Origin: Candidatus Arcticimaribacter forsetii
GTDB lineage: Bacteria > Bacteroidota > Bacteroidia > Flavobacteriales > Flavobacteriaceae
Length of the DNA stretch: 64,000 bases
NCBI RefSeq assembly: GCF_910589745.1
Contig: NZ_OU342399.1
Location: 186,001-250,000, forward strand
Direction of reading: 5' to 3'
The translations under genes and the position numbers were made by a program. Shown piece after piece: positions 8,465-16,976 of the stretch. Under the pieces are notes generated by a model that saw only the letters and a program-made list of their open reading frames with translations, was not told where the DNA came from and did not search any database. Every line of letters starts with the position of its first letter. The stretch's first letter is position 1.

Positions 8465-10111
8465 TTATTGATACTCAGAGGGTGCTTTTCTTAACTGAGT
8501 TTTTAGTTCATATAAAGAAGCAACCTTTAAAAGCTTTTCTTCTTCAAAAGGACGCGCTATAAATGTTAATCCCTTAGGACTTCCATTTTTATTGTACCCC
8601 ATAGAAATAGTTAAACAGGGATATTGAGCAACAGCTGCATGTCCTGCGTTCCAATTGTTTATAGATAAAATTACATCTAGATTATGTTGTTTAATTGGGG
8701 TTTCAAAAAAAGCAATTCCCTCCAATTTGATTTGATTTTTTAAAATCTCAAGACTGTCCAAAGACAAATTAGAAGCAAAAACACCATCCAATCGTTCTTG
8801 AGCGTAGGGTATTCTTAGAAGAGAATCTTGGCTGTTGTGGCGAACGACATCATCTATGGATTTTGGCAAACCGGCTCCAACTGCATATTGAGTTAAATAG
8901 TTTTTTAAATCTATTTTCATGTCAGCATCAAGGATTTTACCAAAATTTTTGAAGTTTACTTTTTCAGGTTCGAACTCGACTAAAACGCCGCCAAGATTCT
9001 CGATTCTTTTAATAGCAAGAGCATAAAGAGAATCGTTTGCAAATTTTTTATTCACACCAAAACGAACACCTTCAAAAGAATTAAGTTTTGAGAAGGGTTT
9101 ATATTCTAAAGCGATTGATCTTTCTAGAGTGACCGGATCATTTTCATCCTCCCCTTTCATTGCGTTTAGTAAAATATGTGCATCAACAACATTTTTAGTC
9201 ATAGGCCCAGGAGTGTCATAAGTACTAGATATAGGAACAATTCCGGATCTACTTAATAAGCCAACGGTTGGCTTGAGTCCAACCAGCGAATGCGTACTAG
9301 ATGGAGACAATATGGATCCAGAAGTTTCAGTTCCAAGAGCTGCCGCTGCATAATTTGCTGCAATAGCAGAACCACTACCAGCACTAGAGCCCCCTGTATC
9401 AAAAACTCTTTTCCCATAGGGGTTTAATGTTTGTCCGCCTACTGCACTATACCCATTAGGGCATCCCTTACACAAATAATTTGCCCATTCGCTGAGGTTG
9501 GTTTTACCCAAAATAACGGCGCCTTTTTCTTGTAATCGTTCTACGATAAAAGCATTATCAGCTAGATTTGTTTTCAACATTTCTGCGCCAGCAGTTGTTG
9601 GCAAATCAGCCACATTAATGTTGTCTTTCAGTAAAATTGGAATTCCGTAAATGGGATGATTCTCAGCGGATTTATTTAAATCTTTTTCTCGTGCAATTTT
9701 TACAGCATCTGGATGAATTGATATAACTGAATTTAAGGCTTGAATCGAGTCATTTTCGAACAGAACGATTCGGCACAGATACCATTGAGTAAGTTTCTCA
9801 TAGGTTAGAAGACCTTCTTTTATATGTGCTTGTAAGGTTGGGATGTTTTGCTCCAGAATGAGGGGTTTTAGACTGAGGTAATCCTGTTGTGTAAAAGATT
9901 GGATTTGAGGTTCTATGGACTTCCAAAGATCATTTTTGTTGGAAACTTTTGACTGAATCAGGCGATAGCGCATTTTGGAAGACTTATTTTTTTGGGCTGC
10001 CTCAAGTTCCTGAGACTCATCATAGGCAACCCATGGCGCGATATTTGTTTTTGGGTTTTGATTACAGCCAACTAGCGAGATAAGAAATAAAAATAAAAGC
10101 GTTTTTTTCAT
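8465..10111 (-). CDS. Amidase-signature lipoprotein
   Basis: I take the ATG at 10111, which gives a lipoprotein signal (MKKTLLFLFLISLVGC) and 548 residues. The amidase signature is complete: the catalytic Lys in GIPILLKDNI near residue 162, the serine-rich GGSSAGSGSAIAANYAAAA near residue 240, and GTETSGSILSPSS with the nucleophile Ser. This Ser-cisSer-Lys hydrolase family cleaves amide bonds and includes GatA. The lipoprotein anchor rules out the GatA role and suggests action on extracytoplasmic amides or peptides. Intact C-terminal blocks such as YPCLTISMGYNKNGSPKGL are present. The gene stands alone, followed by the sulfatase remnant 68 bp on, and preceded by the lepA terminator. Confidence 0.9.
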   Translation of the reverse strand: MKKTLLFLFLISLVGCNQNPKTNIAPWVAYDESQELEAAQKNKSSKMRYRLIQSKVSNKNDLWKSIEPQIQSFTQQDYLSLKPLILEQNIPTLQAHIKEGLLTYEKLTQWYLCRIVLFENDSIQALNSVISIHPDAVKIAREKDLNKSAENHPIYGIPILLKDNINVADLPTTAGAEMLKTNLADNAFIVERLQEKGAVILGKTNLSEWANYLCKGCPNGYSAVGGQTLNPYGKRVFDTGGSSAGSGSAIAANYAAAALGTETSGSILSPSSTHSLVGLKPTVGLLSRSGIVPISSTYDTPGPMTKNVVDAHILLNAMKGEDENDPVTLERSIALEYKPFSKLNSFEGVRFGVNKKFANDSLYALAIKRIENLGGVLVEFEPEKVNFKNFGKILDADMKIDLKNYLTQYAVGAGLPKSIDDVVRHNSQDSLLRIPYAQERLDGVFASNLSLDSLEILKNQIKLEGIAFFETPIKQHNLDVILSINNWNAGHAAVAQYPCLTISMGYNKNGSPKGLTFIARPFEEEKLLKVASLYELKTQLRKAPSEYQ

Positions 10112-10198
10112 GGCACAATATTTTATAGTATAAATCAACATAAAAACACCTCCTTATGTTTCTTTGTATTAAAAGTAGCGTTTTTAAGCTAGCCCACA

Positions 10199-10221
10199 AA
10201 AAACCCCCTGGCTACAGGGGG
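10199..10221 (-). terminator. Rho-independent terminator of lepA
   Basis: A 7-bp GC-rich stem, CCCCCTG / CAGGGGG with a GCTA loop, lies 30 bp past the lepA stop. Read on the minus strand the stem is extended by AA/TT pairs and followed by a run of six T, as expected for an intrinsic terminator of lepA. Confidence 0.9.
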
Positions 10222-10250
10222 TTGAGTAATATTAAAACAAAAAGATGTAT

Positions 10251-12047
10251 TTAGTCATTTAGCTTAAGTACTGCCATAAAAGCTTCTTGAGGAATTTCTA
10301 CATTTCCAACTTGACGCATTTTCTTTTTACCTTTTTTCTGTTTTTCAAGAAGTTTACGTTTCCTTGAGATATCTCCACCATAACATTTTGCAGTAACATC
10401 TTTTCGAACCGCTTTAATTGTTTCTCTAGAAATAATTTTAGCTCCAATTGCAGCTTGTATTGGAATATCGAATTGTTGTCTTGGTATAAGTTCACGAAGT
10501 TTTTCGCACATTTTTTTACCGATACTATAAGCATTGTCAATATGTATAAGTGCAGACAAAGCATCTACTTGACTTCCGTTTAATAAGATGTCTACTTTTA
10601 CAAGTTTAGAAGGGCGCATTCCTATCGGAGAATAATCAAAAGAAGCGTATCCTTTAGAAACGGTTTTAAGACGATCATAAAAGTCAAATACAATCTCAGC
10701 CAAAGGCATGTCAAAAGTCAACTCAACACGCTCTGTTGTAAGATAGGTTTGGTTTGTAATAGTCCCTCTTTTTTCAATACACAAAGACATTACATTTCCA
10801 ACGAAATCAGCTTTAGTAATAATAGAAGCTTTTATAAAAGGCTCTTCAACACGATCAAGAGCGGACGGATCAGGAAGGTCAGAAGGGTTATTAACCAATA
10901 ACATTTCGTTTACATCTTTCTTAACAAAAGCATGATAAGAGACGTTAGGAACCGTCGTAATTACAGACATATTAAACTCACGCTCTAAGCGTTCCTGAAT
11001 GATTTCTAAGTGCAGCATTCCTAAGAATCCACATCGAAAACCAAAACCAAGAGCAGCAGAACTTTCCGGAGTAAAAACAAGAGAAGCATCGTTTAATTGA
11101 AGCTTTTCCATAGAAGAACGAAGTTCTTCATAATCTTCTGTGTCTACAGGATAAATTCCAGCAAAAACCATTGGTTTTACTTCTTCAAAACCGTCAATTG
11201 CGTTTTCTGTAGGATTCTCAGGTGTAGTAATTGTATCCCCAACCTTTACTTCTTTTGCATCTTTTATTCCCGTAATTAAATAGCCAACATCCCCTGCTTC
11301 GATTTTTTTCTTAGGCTCTTGTTTTAATTTCAAAGTTCCTATTTCGTCAGCATTATAAGTGTTTTGGGTAGCTATAAATTGAATTTTTTGACCCTTAGAA
11401 ATGGTTCCGTTTATGATTCTAAAATAGGTTTCAATTCCTCTAAAAGGATTGTAAACCGAATCGAAAATAAGAGCCTGAAGCGGTTCGTCTGGGCTTCCTT
11501 TTGGAGCAGGGACACGCTCAATAATTGCGGTTAGAATTTCTTCAATTCCTAAACCAGTTTTAGCAGAAGCAGGAATAACTTCCTCAGGGGAGCAGCCTAA
11601 CAAATCTACTATATCATCAGTAACTTCTTCCGGGTTTGCAGAAGGAAGATCTACCTTGTTTAATACGGGGATAATCTCAAGATCATTCTCGAGAGCTAAA
11701 TATAAGTTAGAGATGGTTTGTGCTTGTATACTTTGAGCAGCATCAACAATAAGCAAAGCACCTTCACATGCTGCAATAGATCGGGAAACTTCGTACGAAA
11801 AATCTACATGCCCGGGAGTGTCGATGAGGTTAAGAATATATTCTTGCCCTTGGTACTTATACTCCATTTGGATTGCATGTGATTTAATGGTAATTCCACG
11901 TTCACGCTCCAAATCCATACTGTCTAGTAATTGGTTTTGTTTTTCACGGTCTGTTACAGATCCTGTAAAATCCAAGAGCCTGTCAGCTAGAGTACTTTTC
12001 CCGTGATCGATGTGGGCAATAATGCAAAAATTCCTAATGTACTTCAT
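10251..12047 (-). CDS. lepA: Elongation factor 4 (LepA), ribosome back-translocase
   Basis: The ATG at 12047 ([20 protein letters not shown]) gives 598 residues, the usual size. G1 is [10 protein letters not shown]2 [10 protein letters not shown]3 DTPGHVDF and G4 NKVDLP. The LepA-specific C-terminal domain is present, with [20 protein letters not shown] near the end and then [14 protein letters not shown]. LepA is a ribosome-associated GTPase that acts on stalled or mis-translocated ribosomes and in 30S assembly. A start at 12074 would put nine unconserved residues in front. The gene appears monocistronic: a strong terminator follows and a promoter-like box lies just upstream. Confidence 0.98.
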   Translation of the reverse strand: MKYIRNFCIIAHIDHGKSTLADRLLDFTGSVTDREKQNQLLDSMDLERERGITIKSHAIQMEYKYQGQEYILNLIDTPGHVDFSYEVSRSIAACEGALLIVDAAQSIQAQTISNLYLALENDLEIIPVLNKVDLPSANPEEVTDDIVDLLGCSPEEVIPASAKTGLGIEEILTAIIERVPAPKGSPDEPLQALIFDSVYNPFRGIETYFRIINGTISKGQKIQFIATQNTYNADEIGTLKLKQEPKKKIEAGDVGYLITGIKDAKEVKVGDTITTPENPTENAIDGFEEVKPMVFAGIYPVDTEDYEELRSSMEKLQLNDASLVFTPESSAALGFGFRCGFLGMLHLEIIQERLEREFNMSVITTVPNVSYHAFVKKDVNEMLLVNNPSDLPDPSALDRVEEPFIKASIITKADFVGNVMSLCIEKRGTITNQTYLTTERVELTFDMPLAEIVFDFYDRLKTVSKGYASFDYSPIGMRPSKLVKVDILLNGSQVDALSALIHIDNAYSIGKKMCEKLRELIPRQQFDIPIQAAIGAKIISRETIKAVRKDVTAKCYGGDISRKRKLLEKQKKGKKKMRQVGNVEIPQEAFMAVLKLND

Positions 12048-12071
12048 AGATTCTATTCCTAAGCTAAGCGA

Positions 12072-12079
12072 CAAAGATA
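12072..12079 (-). promoter_or_regulatory. Putative -7 box of the lepA promoter
   Basis: On the minus strand TATCTTTG matches the Bacteroidetes -7 consensus TAnnTTTG, 24 bp before the lepA ATG. No clear -33 TTG is seen at the expected distance, so this is a motif match only. Confidence 0.4.
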
Positions 12080-12193
12080 CTTATTTGTGTTATGCTTTTT
12101 TGTTTTCTACATAAAATTAGTTTGACCCTATGATTAGCTTTTCAAACAATGTTTTATATTCGAAGTAGATTTAACCTCAAAACCCCTTTTCAC

Positions 12194-12790
12194 ATGAAAC
12201 TTTCTATTAGCCATCAAGAACATTATTCTAGAATTGAACTTATTCTCAGAACCTTATTTGGTTTCATTTACATAACATTACCTCATAGTTTTTTACTATT
12301 TTTTCTCGGACTTTGGAGTCTTGTTTTAACTTTTGTTTCTTTTGTAGTTGTCCTAATTACCGGGGAATATCCAGAGAGTATTTTTGAGTTTCAAACTCAA
12401 TTGATGCGCTGGAAACTGCGTGTAAACTCAAGGTTGTTTAATTTGTCCGATGGATATCCTGCCTTTGGGCTTTCTGCTACAGATAATTATACTGAATTTG
12501 AAGTTCCTTATCCTGAAAAAATAAGTAGAGGTCTAGTGCTGTTGCGTTTCTTTTTTGGCTTTTTGTATGTTGCTCTCCCTCATGGAATCATTTTGTTTTT
12601 CAGAATTTTATATGGCGTAGTACTTTCTTTTATTGCTTGGCTATCTGTTCTTTTTTTAGGGAAGTTCCCTAAAAATTTCCATAACTTTTTAGTTGGTAAT
12701 ATACGCTGGCAATATCGGGTGGCATTATACTTATGCTATATGACCGATGAATATCCTCCGTTTACAGGAAAGGAATTAAACCTAAATTAG
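12194..12790 (+). CDS. DUF4389 membrane protein with two tandem domain copies
   Basis: The start at 12194 (MKLSISHQEHYSRIELILRT) gives 198 residues. A start at 12149 is possible but adds an unconserved leader. The protein is built of two similar units. Unit 1 contains RTLFGFIYITLPHSFLLFFL and ends LMRWKLRVNSRLFNLSDGYPAF. Unit 2 has RFFFGFLYVALPHGIILFFR and ends IRWQYRVALYLCYMTDEYPPF. Each unit has two hydrophobic stretches, so about four membrane segments in all. The RW..RV....L..DGYP/DEYP ending is the mark of DUF4389. Function unknown. The next gene starts 1 bp after the stop, so they form an operon. Confidence 0.8.
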   Translation: MKLSISHQEHYSRIELILRTLFGFIYITLPHSFLLFFLGLWSLVLTFVSFVVVLITGEYPESIFEFQTQLMRWKLRVNSRLFNLSDGYPAFGLSATDNYTEFEVPYPEKISRGLVLLRFFFGFLYVALPHGIILFFRILYGVVLSFIAWLSVLFLGKFPKNFHNFLVGNIRWQYRVALYLCYMTDEYPPFTGKELNLN

Positions 12791-12791
12791 T

Positions 12792-13310
12792 ATGTTAAAT
12801 TACATTACTATTCCTCAGCCTAATGAACTTTCGAAAAGAGAAAGAGAGGATGCAATGGGATCCTATCTTATGATGTTCGCAGCTTTTGCTGTTGGAATAC
12901 CGATCCCCACAATTAACCTCATTGCTTCCGCTATTTATTATTATACCAACCGCAAGAAAAGTAGGTTTGTACATTTTCATTCTTTACAATCATTACTAAC
13001 CCAAATTCCAACAACTATAATTAATTGGATGATGTTGTTTTGGAGCTATCATGTAATTTTTTTTGAAAATTACAAATACACAGGCCTTTTTTACAGTTAC
13101 TTAGCCTTTACAATCTTGAGCAATTTAATTTATTTTGTATTTAGCATTCACGCATCAATTAAATCAAGAGAGGGGCAATTTGTCTATTTTAGCTTTATAG
13201 GGCCTTTTATATATAGTCGAGTTTATTCTACTAAAAACACTTTGTATTATCAAAACGAAGAACGGTCAGGACTAGCACCAATAATTGTAAACAAACCACC
13301 CTTTATTTAA
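12792..13310 (+). CDS. DUF4870-like membrane protein
   Basis: This 172-residue protein begins with a soluble segment, PQPNELSKREREDAMGSYLM, and has about four membrane segments, including FAAFAVGIPIPTINLIASAIYY and FTILSNLIYFVFSIHASI. The order (short N-terminal tail, first helix ending in P.P..N, a charged turn KKSRFVHFHSLQSLL, then two more helices) matches DUF4870 proteins, small integral membrane proteins of unknown role. It follows the DUF4389 gene by one base and must share its transcript. No catalytic residues are evident. Confidence 0.65.
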   Translation: MLNYITIPQPNELSKREREDAMGSYLMMFAAFAVGIPIPTINLIASAIYYYTNRKKSRFVHFHSLQSLLTQIPTTIINWMMLFWSYHVIFFENYKYTGLFYSYLAFTILSNLIYFVFSIHASIKSREGQFVYFSFIGPFIYSRVYSTKNTLYYQNEERSGLAPIIVNKPPFI

Positions 13311-13360
13311 AATTAATTCTTTGATTTGAAGCAGGCTGCAGAGAAAAGGTAGCTTTTGTG

Positions 13361-13368
13361 TACTTTTG
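13361..13368 (+). promoter_or_regulatory. Putative -7 box of the dusB promoter
   Basis: TACTTTTG matches TAnnTTTG. Transcription would begin near 13375, just ahead of the TTG start chosen for dusB at 13385 and after the alternative GTG at 13358. The motif therefore argues for the later start. No -33 element is obvious. Confidence 0.35.
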
Positions 13369-13384
13369 TGAAAAATTTTATGCT

Positions 13385-14377
13385 TTGGTAAAAATCGGCG
13401 ACATAGAACTAAATGACTTTCCGCTTCTTCTGGCTCCAATGGAGGATGTAAGTGATCCCCCTTTTCGTGCTTTATGCAAAGAGAATGGGGCAGATGTTGT
13501 TTACACTGAATTTATTTCAAGTGAAGGGTTAATTCGCGACGCAGCAAAAAGCGTTATGAAGCTTGATATATATGAAAAAGAACGTCCCGTTGGGATTCAG
13601 ATTTTTGGAGCCAACGAAGAGTCCATGTTGCGGTCTGTTGAAATAGTTGAAGCTTCTAAGCCAGACATCATAGACATTAACTTTGGATGTCCTGTGAAGA
13701 AAGTAGTTAGTAAAGGTGCCGGAGCCGGTATTTTGAGAGATATTCCTTTAATGGTTCGACTAACCAAAGTAATGGCAGAACACACGAAACTTCCAGTTAC
13801 TGTGAAAACACGTTTGGGCTGGGATCATGATTCCATAAAAATAGTAGAGGTTGCAGAGCGCTTGCAAGACGCAGGAGCAAAAGCAATTTCTATCCACGGA
13901 AGGACCCGCGCTCAAATGTATAAGGGAGCTGCAGATTGGAGACCGATTGCTGAAGTCAAAAATAACCAGCGTATGCACATTCCCATTTTTGGAAATGGAG
14001 ATGTCGACAGCCCTGAACGCGCCATTGAAATGCGTGACGAATATGGTTTAGACGGAGCAATGATAGGAAGAGCAAGTATTGGAAATCCTTGGTTTTTTAA
14101 TCAAGTAAAGCACTTCATGAAAACCGGGACTCACGCTACTCCTCCAACAATTAAAGAACGAGTAGAAGCAGCTCGAAGACACCTAGAAATGGCAATTGCC
14201 TGGAAAGGAGAGGTATTGGGGGTTTTAGAAACCCGTCGTCATTACACCAATTATTTCAAAGGCATTCCTCATTTTAAGGAGTATAGAACTCGAATGGTAA
14301 CTTCAAATGCTTCTGTAGACGTATTTGCTGCCCTTGCAGATGTTGAAGCAAATTGGGGAGATTACGAGATGGTTTAA
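13385..14377 (+). CDS. dusB: tRNA-dihydrouridine synthase (DusB/NifR3 family)
   Basis: I place the start at TTG 13385, giving VKIGDIELNDFPLLLAPMED directly after Met, which is where family members begin. The GTG at 13358 adds nine unlike residues. FMN-binding and catalytic motifs are clear: LAPMEDVSDPPFR, DINFGCPVKKVVSKGAGAG with the catalytic Cys, VKTRLGWD, SIHGRTRAQMYKGAADW, IFGNGDV and GAMIGRASIGNPWFF. The enzyme reduces specific uridines in the tRNA D-loop using NADPH and FMN. About 330 residues, normal for the family. Its stop codon shares a TTAA with the stop of the convergent permease gene, with no room for a terminator between them. Confidence 0.95.
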   Translation: MVKIGDIELNDFPLLLAPMEDVSDPPFRALCKENGADVVYTEFISSEGLIRDAAKSVMKLDIYEKERPVGIQIFGANEESMLRSVEIVEASKPDIIDINFGCPVKKVVSKGAGAGILRDIPLMVRLTKVMAEHTKLPVTVKTRLGWDHDSIKIVEVAERLQDAGAKAISIHGRTRAQMYKGAADWRPIAEVKNNQRMHIPIFGNGDVDSPERAIEMRDEYGLDGAMIGRASIGNPWFFNQVKHFMKTGTHATPPTIKERVEAARRHLEMAIAWKGEVLGVLETRRHYTNYFKGIPHFKEYRTRMVTSNASVDVFAALADVEANWGDYEMV

Positions 14378-15573
14378 AGAAACTGAATTTTTTTTCCAAC
14401 ACGAGCGCTTGCCCAAGCTGACGCAATACTTCCTAAAACAAAAAGTAGAAGTACGACTAAAGCAATGTTTTGAAAATCTAAACGAACTGGATAAGGGAAG
14501 TTTGTACCTGGAACAAACAAAAACGGAAAATACATTTGTATAAGAACAAGCATAGACCCAAGCAATACGCCAAAACCACCACCAAACCAACTGATCATTC
14601 CGCCAAGGTAAAAGAATATCAAACGAATGTCCTTGGGCATAACCCCAAGAGCATAAAGCACTTTAAGCTGTGGTCTTTTTTCAAGAATCATCATAATTAA
14701 AGCACCAACAACATTAAAAAGAGCGATAATAATTACGAGCGTAAAAATAAGATATATTGCCATTTGCTCTGTGTTGAGCATTTTAAACAAAGCAGCGTTA
14801 AGTTCAGTTCTTGATCGCATCTTAAGAGGTGTTTCAAAAAGATCTGAAATGTTTTTTTCAAGCGTTTCTCTGTTTATTTTTTGATCAAGCTTTAACTCAA
14901 GAGAGCTGTAAGTGTTTTGTTTTCTTTGAAAAAGATCAAGGGCGAAAGGGATACTTGAGAAAATATACTTTTTATCAAGATCTTCGCTCACACTATAGAT
15001 CCCTGAAACGAGAGAGGTCTTGTTTATAAAAGGGTCTTTTAGCTGACTAGCAGCTTTTCTTTTGGGAACCGTAAGAACTAAAAAGTCATTGTAATCGTAT
15101 GTTCCTAAACTTAAGATTTGGGCGACTCCACCTCCAATTACAATTTCATCAAACTCTTCGTTAAACCAGTTTCCACTGCTAAGAAAGGTGTTGTTTTCAA
15201 TTACATTGAGGTAATTTGAATCTACCCCTTTGAGGTAAGCTACATGATTTTTGTTTCTATAATTTAAAAACACCTTGTCTTCAATTATCGCAGAGACATC
15301 GAGAACTCCTTCAAGATCTCTGACTTTAGACAAAGTAATGGAATCCATTTCAAATGTTTTTCCTTGAGCTGCTTCCACTCTAAAATCGGGGTCAAAAACA
15401 TTGGAAAAAGAGAGCCCAAAATCTTTAAGCCCAGTAAAGGCAGAAAGAACGATTAGTAGGGCAGCAGTAGCAATTAAGACAACTGTAAGCGCAATGTAAT
15501 TGATTATGTTGATTACATTTTGTTTACTCTTTGTAAAAAAATATCGCGTGGCTATGTAAAGAGGGAAGCGCAC
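14374..15573 (-). CDS. FtsX-like ABC permease (LolC/LolE type)
   Basis: The 399-residue protein has an N-terminal membrane helix after MRFPLYIATRYFFTKSKQN (residues 20-50), a large periplasmic domain (about 50-265), and three C-terminal helices: MAIYLIFTLVIIIALFNVVG, the segment starting LIFFYLGGMISWFGGG, and ALVVLLLFVLGSIASAWA. This is the MacB-core/FtsX arrangement of lipoprotein-releasing permeases LolC/E, which pair with an ATPase (LolD) to move lipoproteins out of the inner membrane. The ATPase is not encoded nearby. It is followed upstream by rbfA at 4 bp, so rbfA and this gene are co-transcribed, an arrangement common in Flavobacteria. Confidence 0.88.
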   Translation of the reverse strand: MRFPLYIATRYFFTKSKQNVINIINYIALTVVLIATAALLIVLSAFTGLKDFGLSFSNVFDPDFRVEAAQGKTFEMDSITLSKVRDLEGVLDVSAIIEDKVFLNYRNKNHVAYLKGVDSNYLNVIENNTFLSSGNWFNEEFDEIVIGGGVAQILSLGTYDYNDFLVLTVPKRKAASQLKDPFINKTSLVSGIYSVSEDLDKKYIFSSIPFALDLFQRKQNTYSSLELKLDQKINRETLEKNISDLFETPLKMRSRTELNAALFKMLNTEQMAIYLIFTLVIIIALFNVVGALIMMILEKRPQLKVLYALGVMPKDIRLIFFYLGGMISWFGGGFGVLLGSMLVLIQMYFPFLFVPGTNFPYPVRLDFQNIALVVLLLFVLGSIASAWASARVGKKIQFL

Positions 15574-15577
15574 CGAT

Positions 15578-15970
15578 TTATTTTTTTTGGCGAGAAATTA
15601 AGTCCTCGGGATTTTTGATCGGATCATTTGTAGCAGTAAGTGCCTCATCGATTTTTTCGATATAGTCTAAAGAATCATCTAAATAAAAAACAAGATCGGG
15701 AACTTTTCTAAGTTGGTTTTTTAGCAATTTAGCTAAGTCGTGTTTTACCTGAAAACTATTCGATTGTATTCCCTCTAAAACCTCTAGTGCTTTGGCAGGC
15801 GGGAATAGGCTTAAGTATATTTTTGCGATGGAAAGGTCTACTGTAACTGTAACTTTGGTAACGGAAATCAACAGGTTAGAAACACCTTCTTTTCGAACAG
15901 CTCCTTGAAGCATTTGTGCAATTTCTTGTTGTAATAAGGTTGCTATTTTTTTCTGTCTTGGACTTTCCAT
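15578..15970 (-). CDS. rbfA: Ribosome-binding factor A
   Basis: The 130-residue protein begins MESPRQKKIATLLQQEIAQM, the typical RbfA N-terminus, then has the KH-like core VTKVTVTVDLSIAKIYLSLF and ends with the conserved LRKVPDLVFYLDDSLDYIEKID segment. RbfA binds the 30S subunit and helps mature the 5' end of 16S rRNA. It lies 4 bp upstream of the permease gene. A roughly 105-bp gap separates it from the DUF2452 gene. Confidence 0.95.
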   Translation of the reverse strand: MESPRQKKIATLLQQEIAQMLQGAVRKEGVSNLLISVTKVTVTVDLSIAKIYLSLFPPAKALEVLEGIQSNSFQVKHDLAKLLKNQLRKVPDLVFYLDDSLDYIEKIDEALTATNDPIKNPEDLISRQKK

Positions 15971-16076
15971 AGATTATATTATTGGGTAAAATTAAGGATA
16001 TTTGTTGGGATGTGCCCTTCAAAATCAAAGTATAGCATTTAAAATACGCAAAACCCTCTTGTATGTTTAGTTGTTC

Positions 16077-16475
16077 TTAAACACGATCCCATTTATAGTC
16101 TCCGTTTAAACGGAAAGAACCTAAGTGTTTTTTATTCCAACTCCCCGGTTCAATTAAGGACAAAAAAGACTCTTCGTTCCCCTGATATAAATGATATGTT
16201 TCGCCAACAATAGGCTCAAATTTAAACTTTGCAGAATAAACCATTTGAGTGTCGGCAGCTAAGCTTACAAAGCTTTTGATTTTATTTTGAAGATCTTCTA
16301 GTTCCGCTTGAAACTGTTTAGAAACTTTATCAACCCCTTTTTTCTTAAACGAATCTACGTTAGGAATATTAATTACAGGGCTACTGTTGCTAATAGCATA
16401 AGGCAGGAGTTTTGAAATATACTCCTGGCTTTCTTCGTCCCACGCTACATTATCCGGTTTTTTTGACGATTTCAT
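16077..16475 (-). CDS. DUF2452 domain protein
   Basis: From the ATG at 16475 (MKSSKKPDNVAWDEESQEYI) the product has 132 residues. A start at 16505 adds ten residues that do not look conserved. The body is PYAISNSSPVINIPNVDSFK, a helical part KVSKQFQAELEDLQNKIKSF and the C-terminal LIEPGSWNKKHLGSFRLNGD followed by YKWDRV. This matches DUF2452, a soluble family found in bacteria and eukaryotes with no known activity. The final block PxxW...GSF....D.KW is its strongest conserved part. The gene appears to be transcribed alone and is the last chromosomal gene before the tRNA and island. Confidence 0.8.
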   Translation of the reverse strand: MKSSKKPDNVAWDEESQEYISKLLPYAISNSSPVINIPNVDSFKKKGVDKVSKQFQAELEDLQNKIKSFVSLAADTQMVYSAKFKFEPIVGETYHLYQGNEESFLSLIEPGSWNKKHLGSFRLNGDYKWDRV

Positions 16476-16622
16476 TTTCAACAGTTTAATACAAAAATAA
16501 GACACTTAGTACGGCGAACCAATTTTAGTTTAAACTTTCCGTGAAAAAAGTAAGAAGAAAAGGACAAAAAAATATTTTTTATATTAGTTTTGCTGACGCT
16601 AGCAAATTTATTTGCAAAAGCA

Positions 16623-16699
16623 GGTCCTATAGCTCAGTTGGTTAGAGTAGCTGACTCATAATCAGTTGGTCCCTGGTTCGAGCCCAGGTGGGACCACCA
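16623..16699 (+). tRNA. tRNA with CAU anticodon (elongator Met or lysidine-type Ile)
   Basis: A full cloverleaf can be drawn. The acceptor GGTCCTA pairs with TGGGACC, followed by A and an encoded CCA. The D arm is AGCTCAGTTGGTTAGAGTAG. The anticodon stem GCTGA/TCAGT closes the loop CTCATAA, giving anticodon CAT. The T arm CCTGG TTCGAGC CCAGG is regular. G1-C72 pairing excludes an initiator tRNA. CAU could be elongator tRNA-Met or the tRNA-Ile whose C34 is changed to lysidine; I cannot decide without identity-element comparison. Its 3' end is the integration target of the adjacent island. Confidence 0.93.
16685..16698 (+). repeat. Attachment site, tRNA-side copy
   Basis: The 14-bp CAGGTGGGACCACC forms the T-arm 3' strand, acceptor 3' strand and part of the CCA of the tRNA. 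An identical copy occurs at 23886-23899. Confidence 0.85.
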
Positions 16700-16703
16700 A
16701 CAA

Positions 16704-16746
16704 AAAACCTCAACTTGTTGATTTACAACTTGTTGAGGTTTTGTTT
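16704..16746 (+). terminator. Hairpin terminator behind the tRNA
   Basis: AAACCTCAAC and GTTGAGGTTT form the outer stem, with an inner GTTG/CAAC extension across a small TT/TT bulge and an ATTTA loop. T-rich sequence follows. It would end the tRNA transcript. It was probably brought in with the island, since a comparable hairpin stands behind the second attachment copy. Confidence 0.75.
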
Positions 16747-16764
16747 TTACACAAAACACCCTTT

Positions 16765-16784
16765 GGGGTACTATATGGGGTACT
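16765..16784 (+). repeat. Two direct GGGGTACT motifs (putative recombinase arm sites)
   Basis: GGGGTACT occurs at 16765-16772 and 16777-16784, 12 bp apart, starting 67 bp after the attachment core. Inverted copies stand at the other end of the island (23775-23832). Position and repetition suggest integrase or Xis binding sites; this is inference. Confidence 0.5.
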
Positions 16785-16832
16785 AAAATTCAGGAATTTT
16801 TCGTATATTAGAAAGAGTTAATTGACTGAATA

Positions 16833-16976
16833 ATGGGGCTTTATTACAGGTTGGACTATAAAAATAATAAGAATCGCCTTAATCAAAAGGATTCTGTTCC
16901 CGTCATTATTGATTATTACTACATGATTACTTGCATACCACTAAAATCTTCGCTACCTTCACCCTATGAAGGTTAA
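16833..16976 (+). pseudogene. Truncated tyrosine-recombinase (integrase) gene start
   Basis: From ATG 16833 the frame reads MGLYYRLDYKNNKNRLNQKD and then SVPVIIDYYY, after which it becomes unrelated and stops at 16976. The first 30 residues resemble the N-terminal arm-binding segment of Bacteroidetes phage/ICE integrases, and the position (start about 135 bp from the attachment core, reading into the island) is where such a gene belongs. The catalytic domain is absent. The break falls just before the methyltransferase start at 16966, as if a deletion had fused the integrase 5' end to that gene's leader. The family assignment rests on a short stretch and is tentative. Confidence 0.5.
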
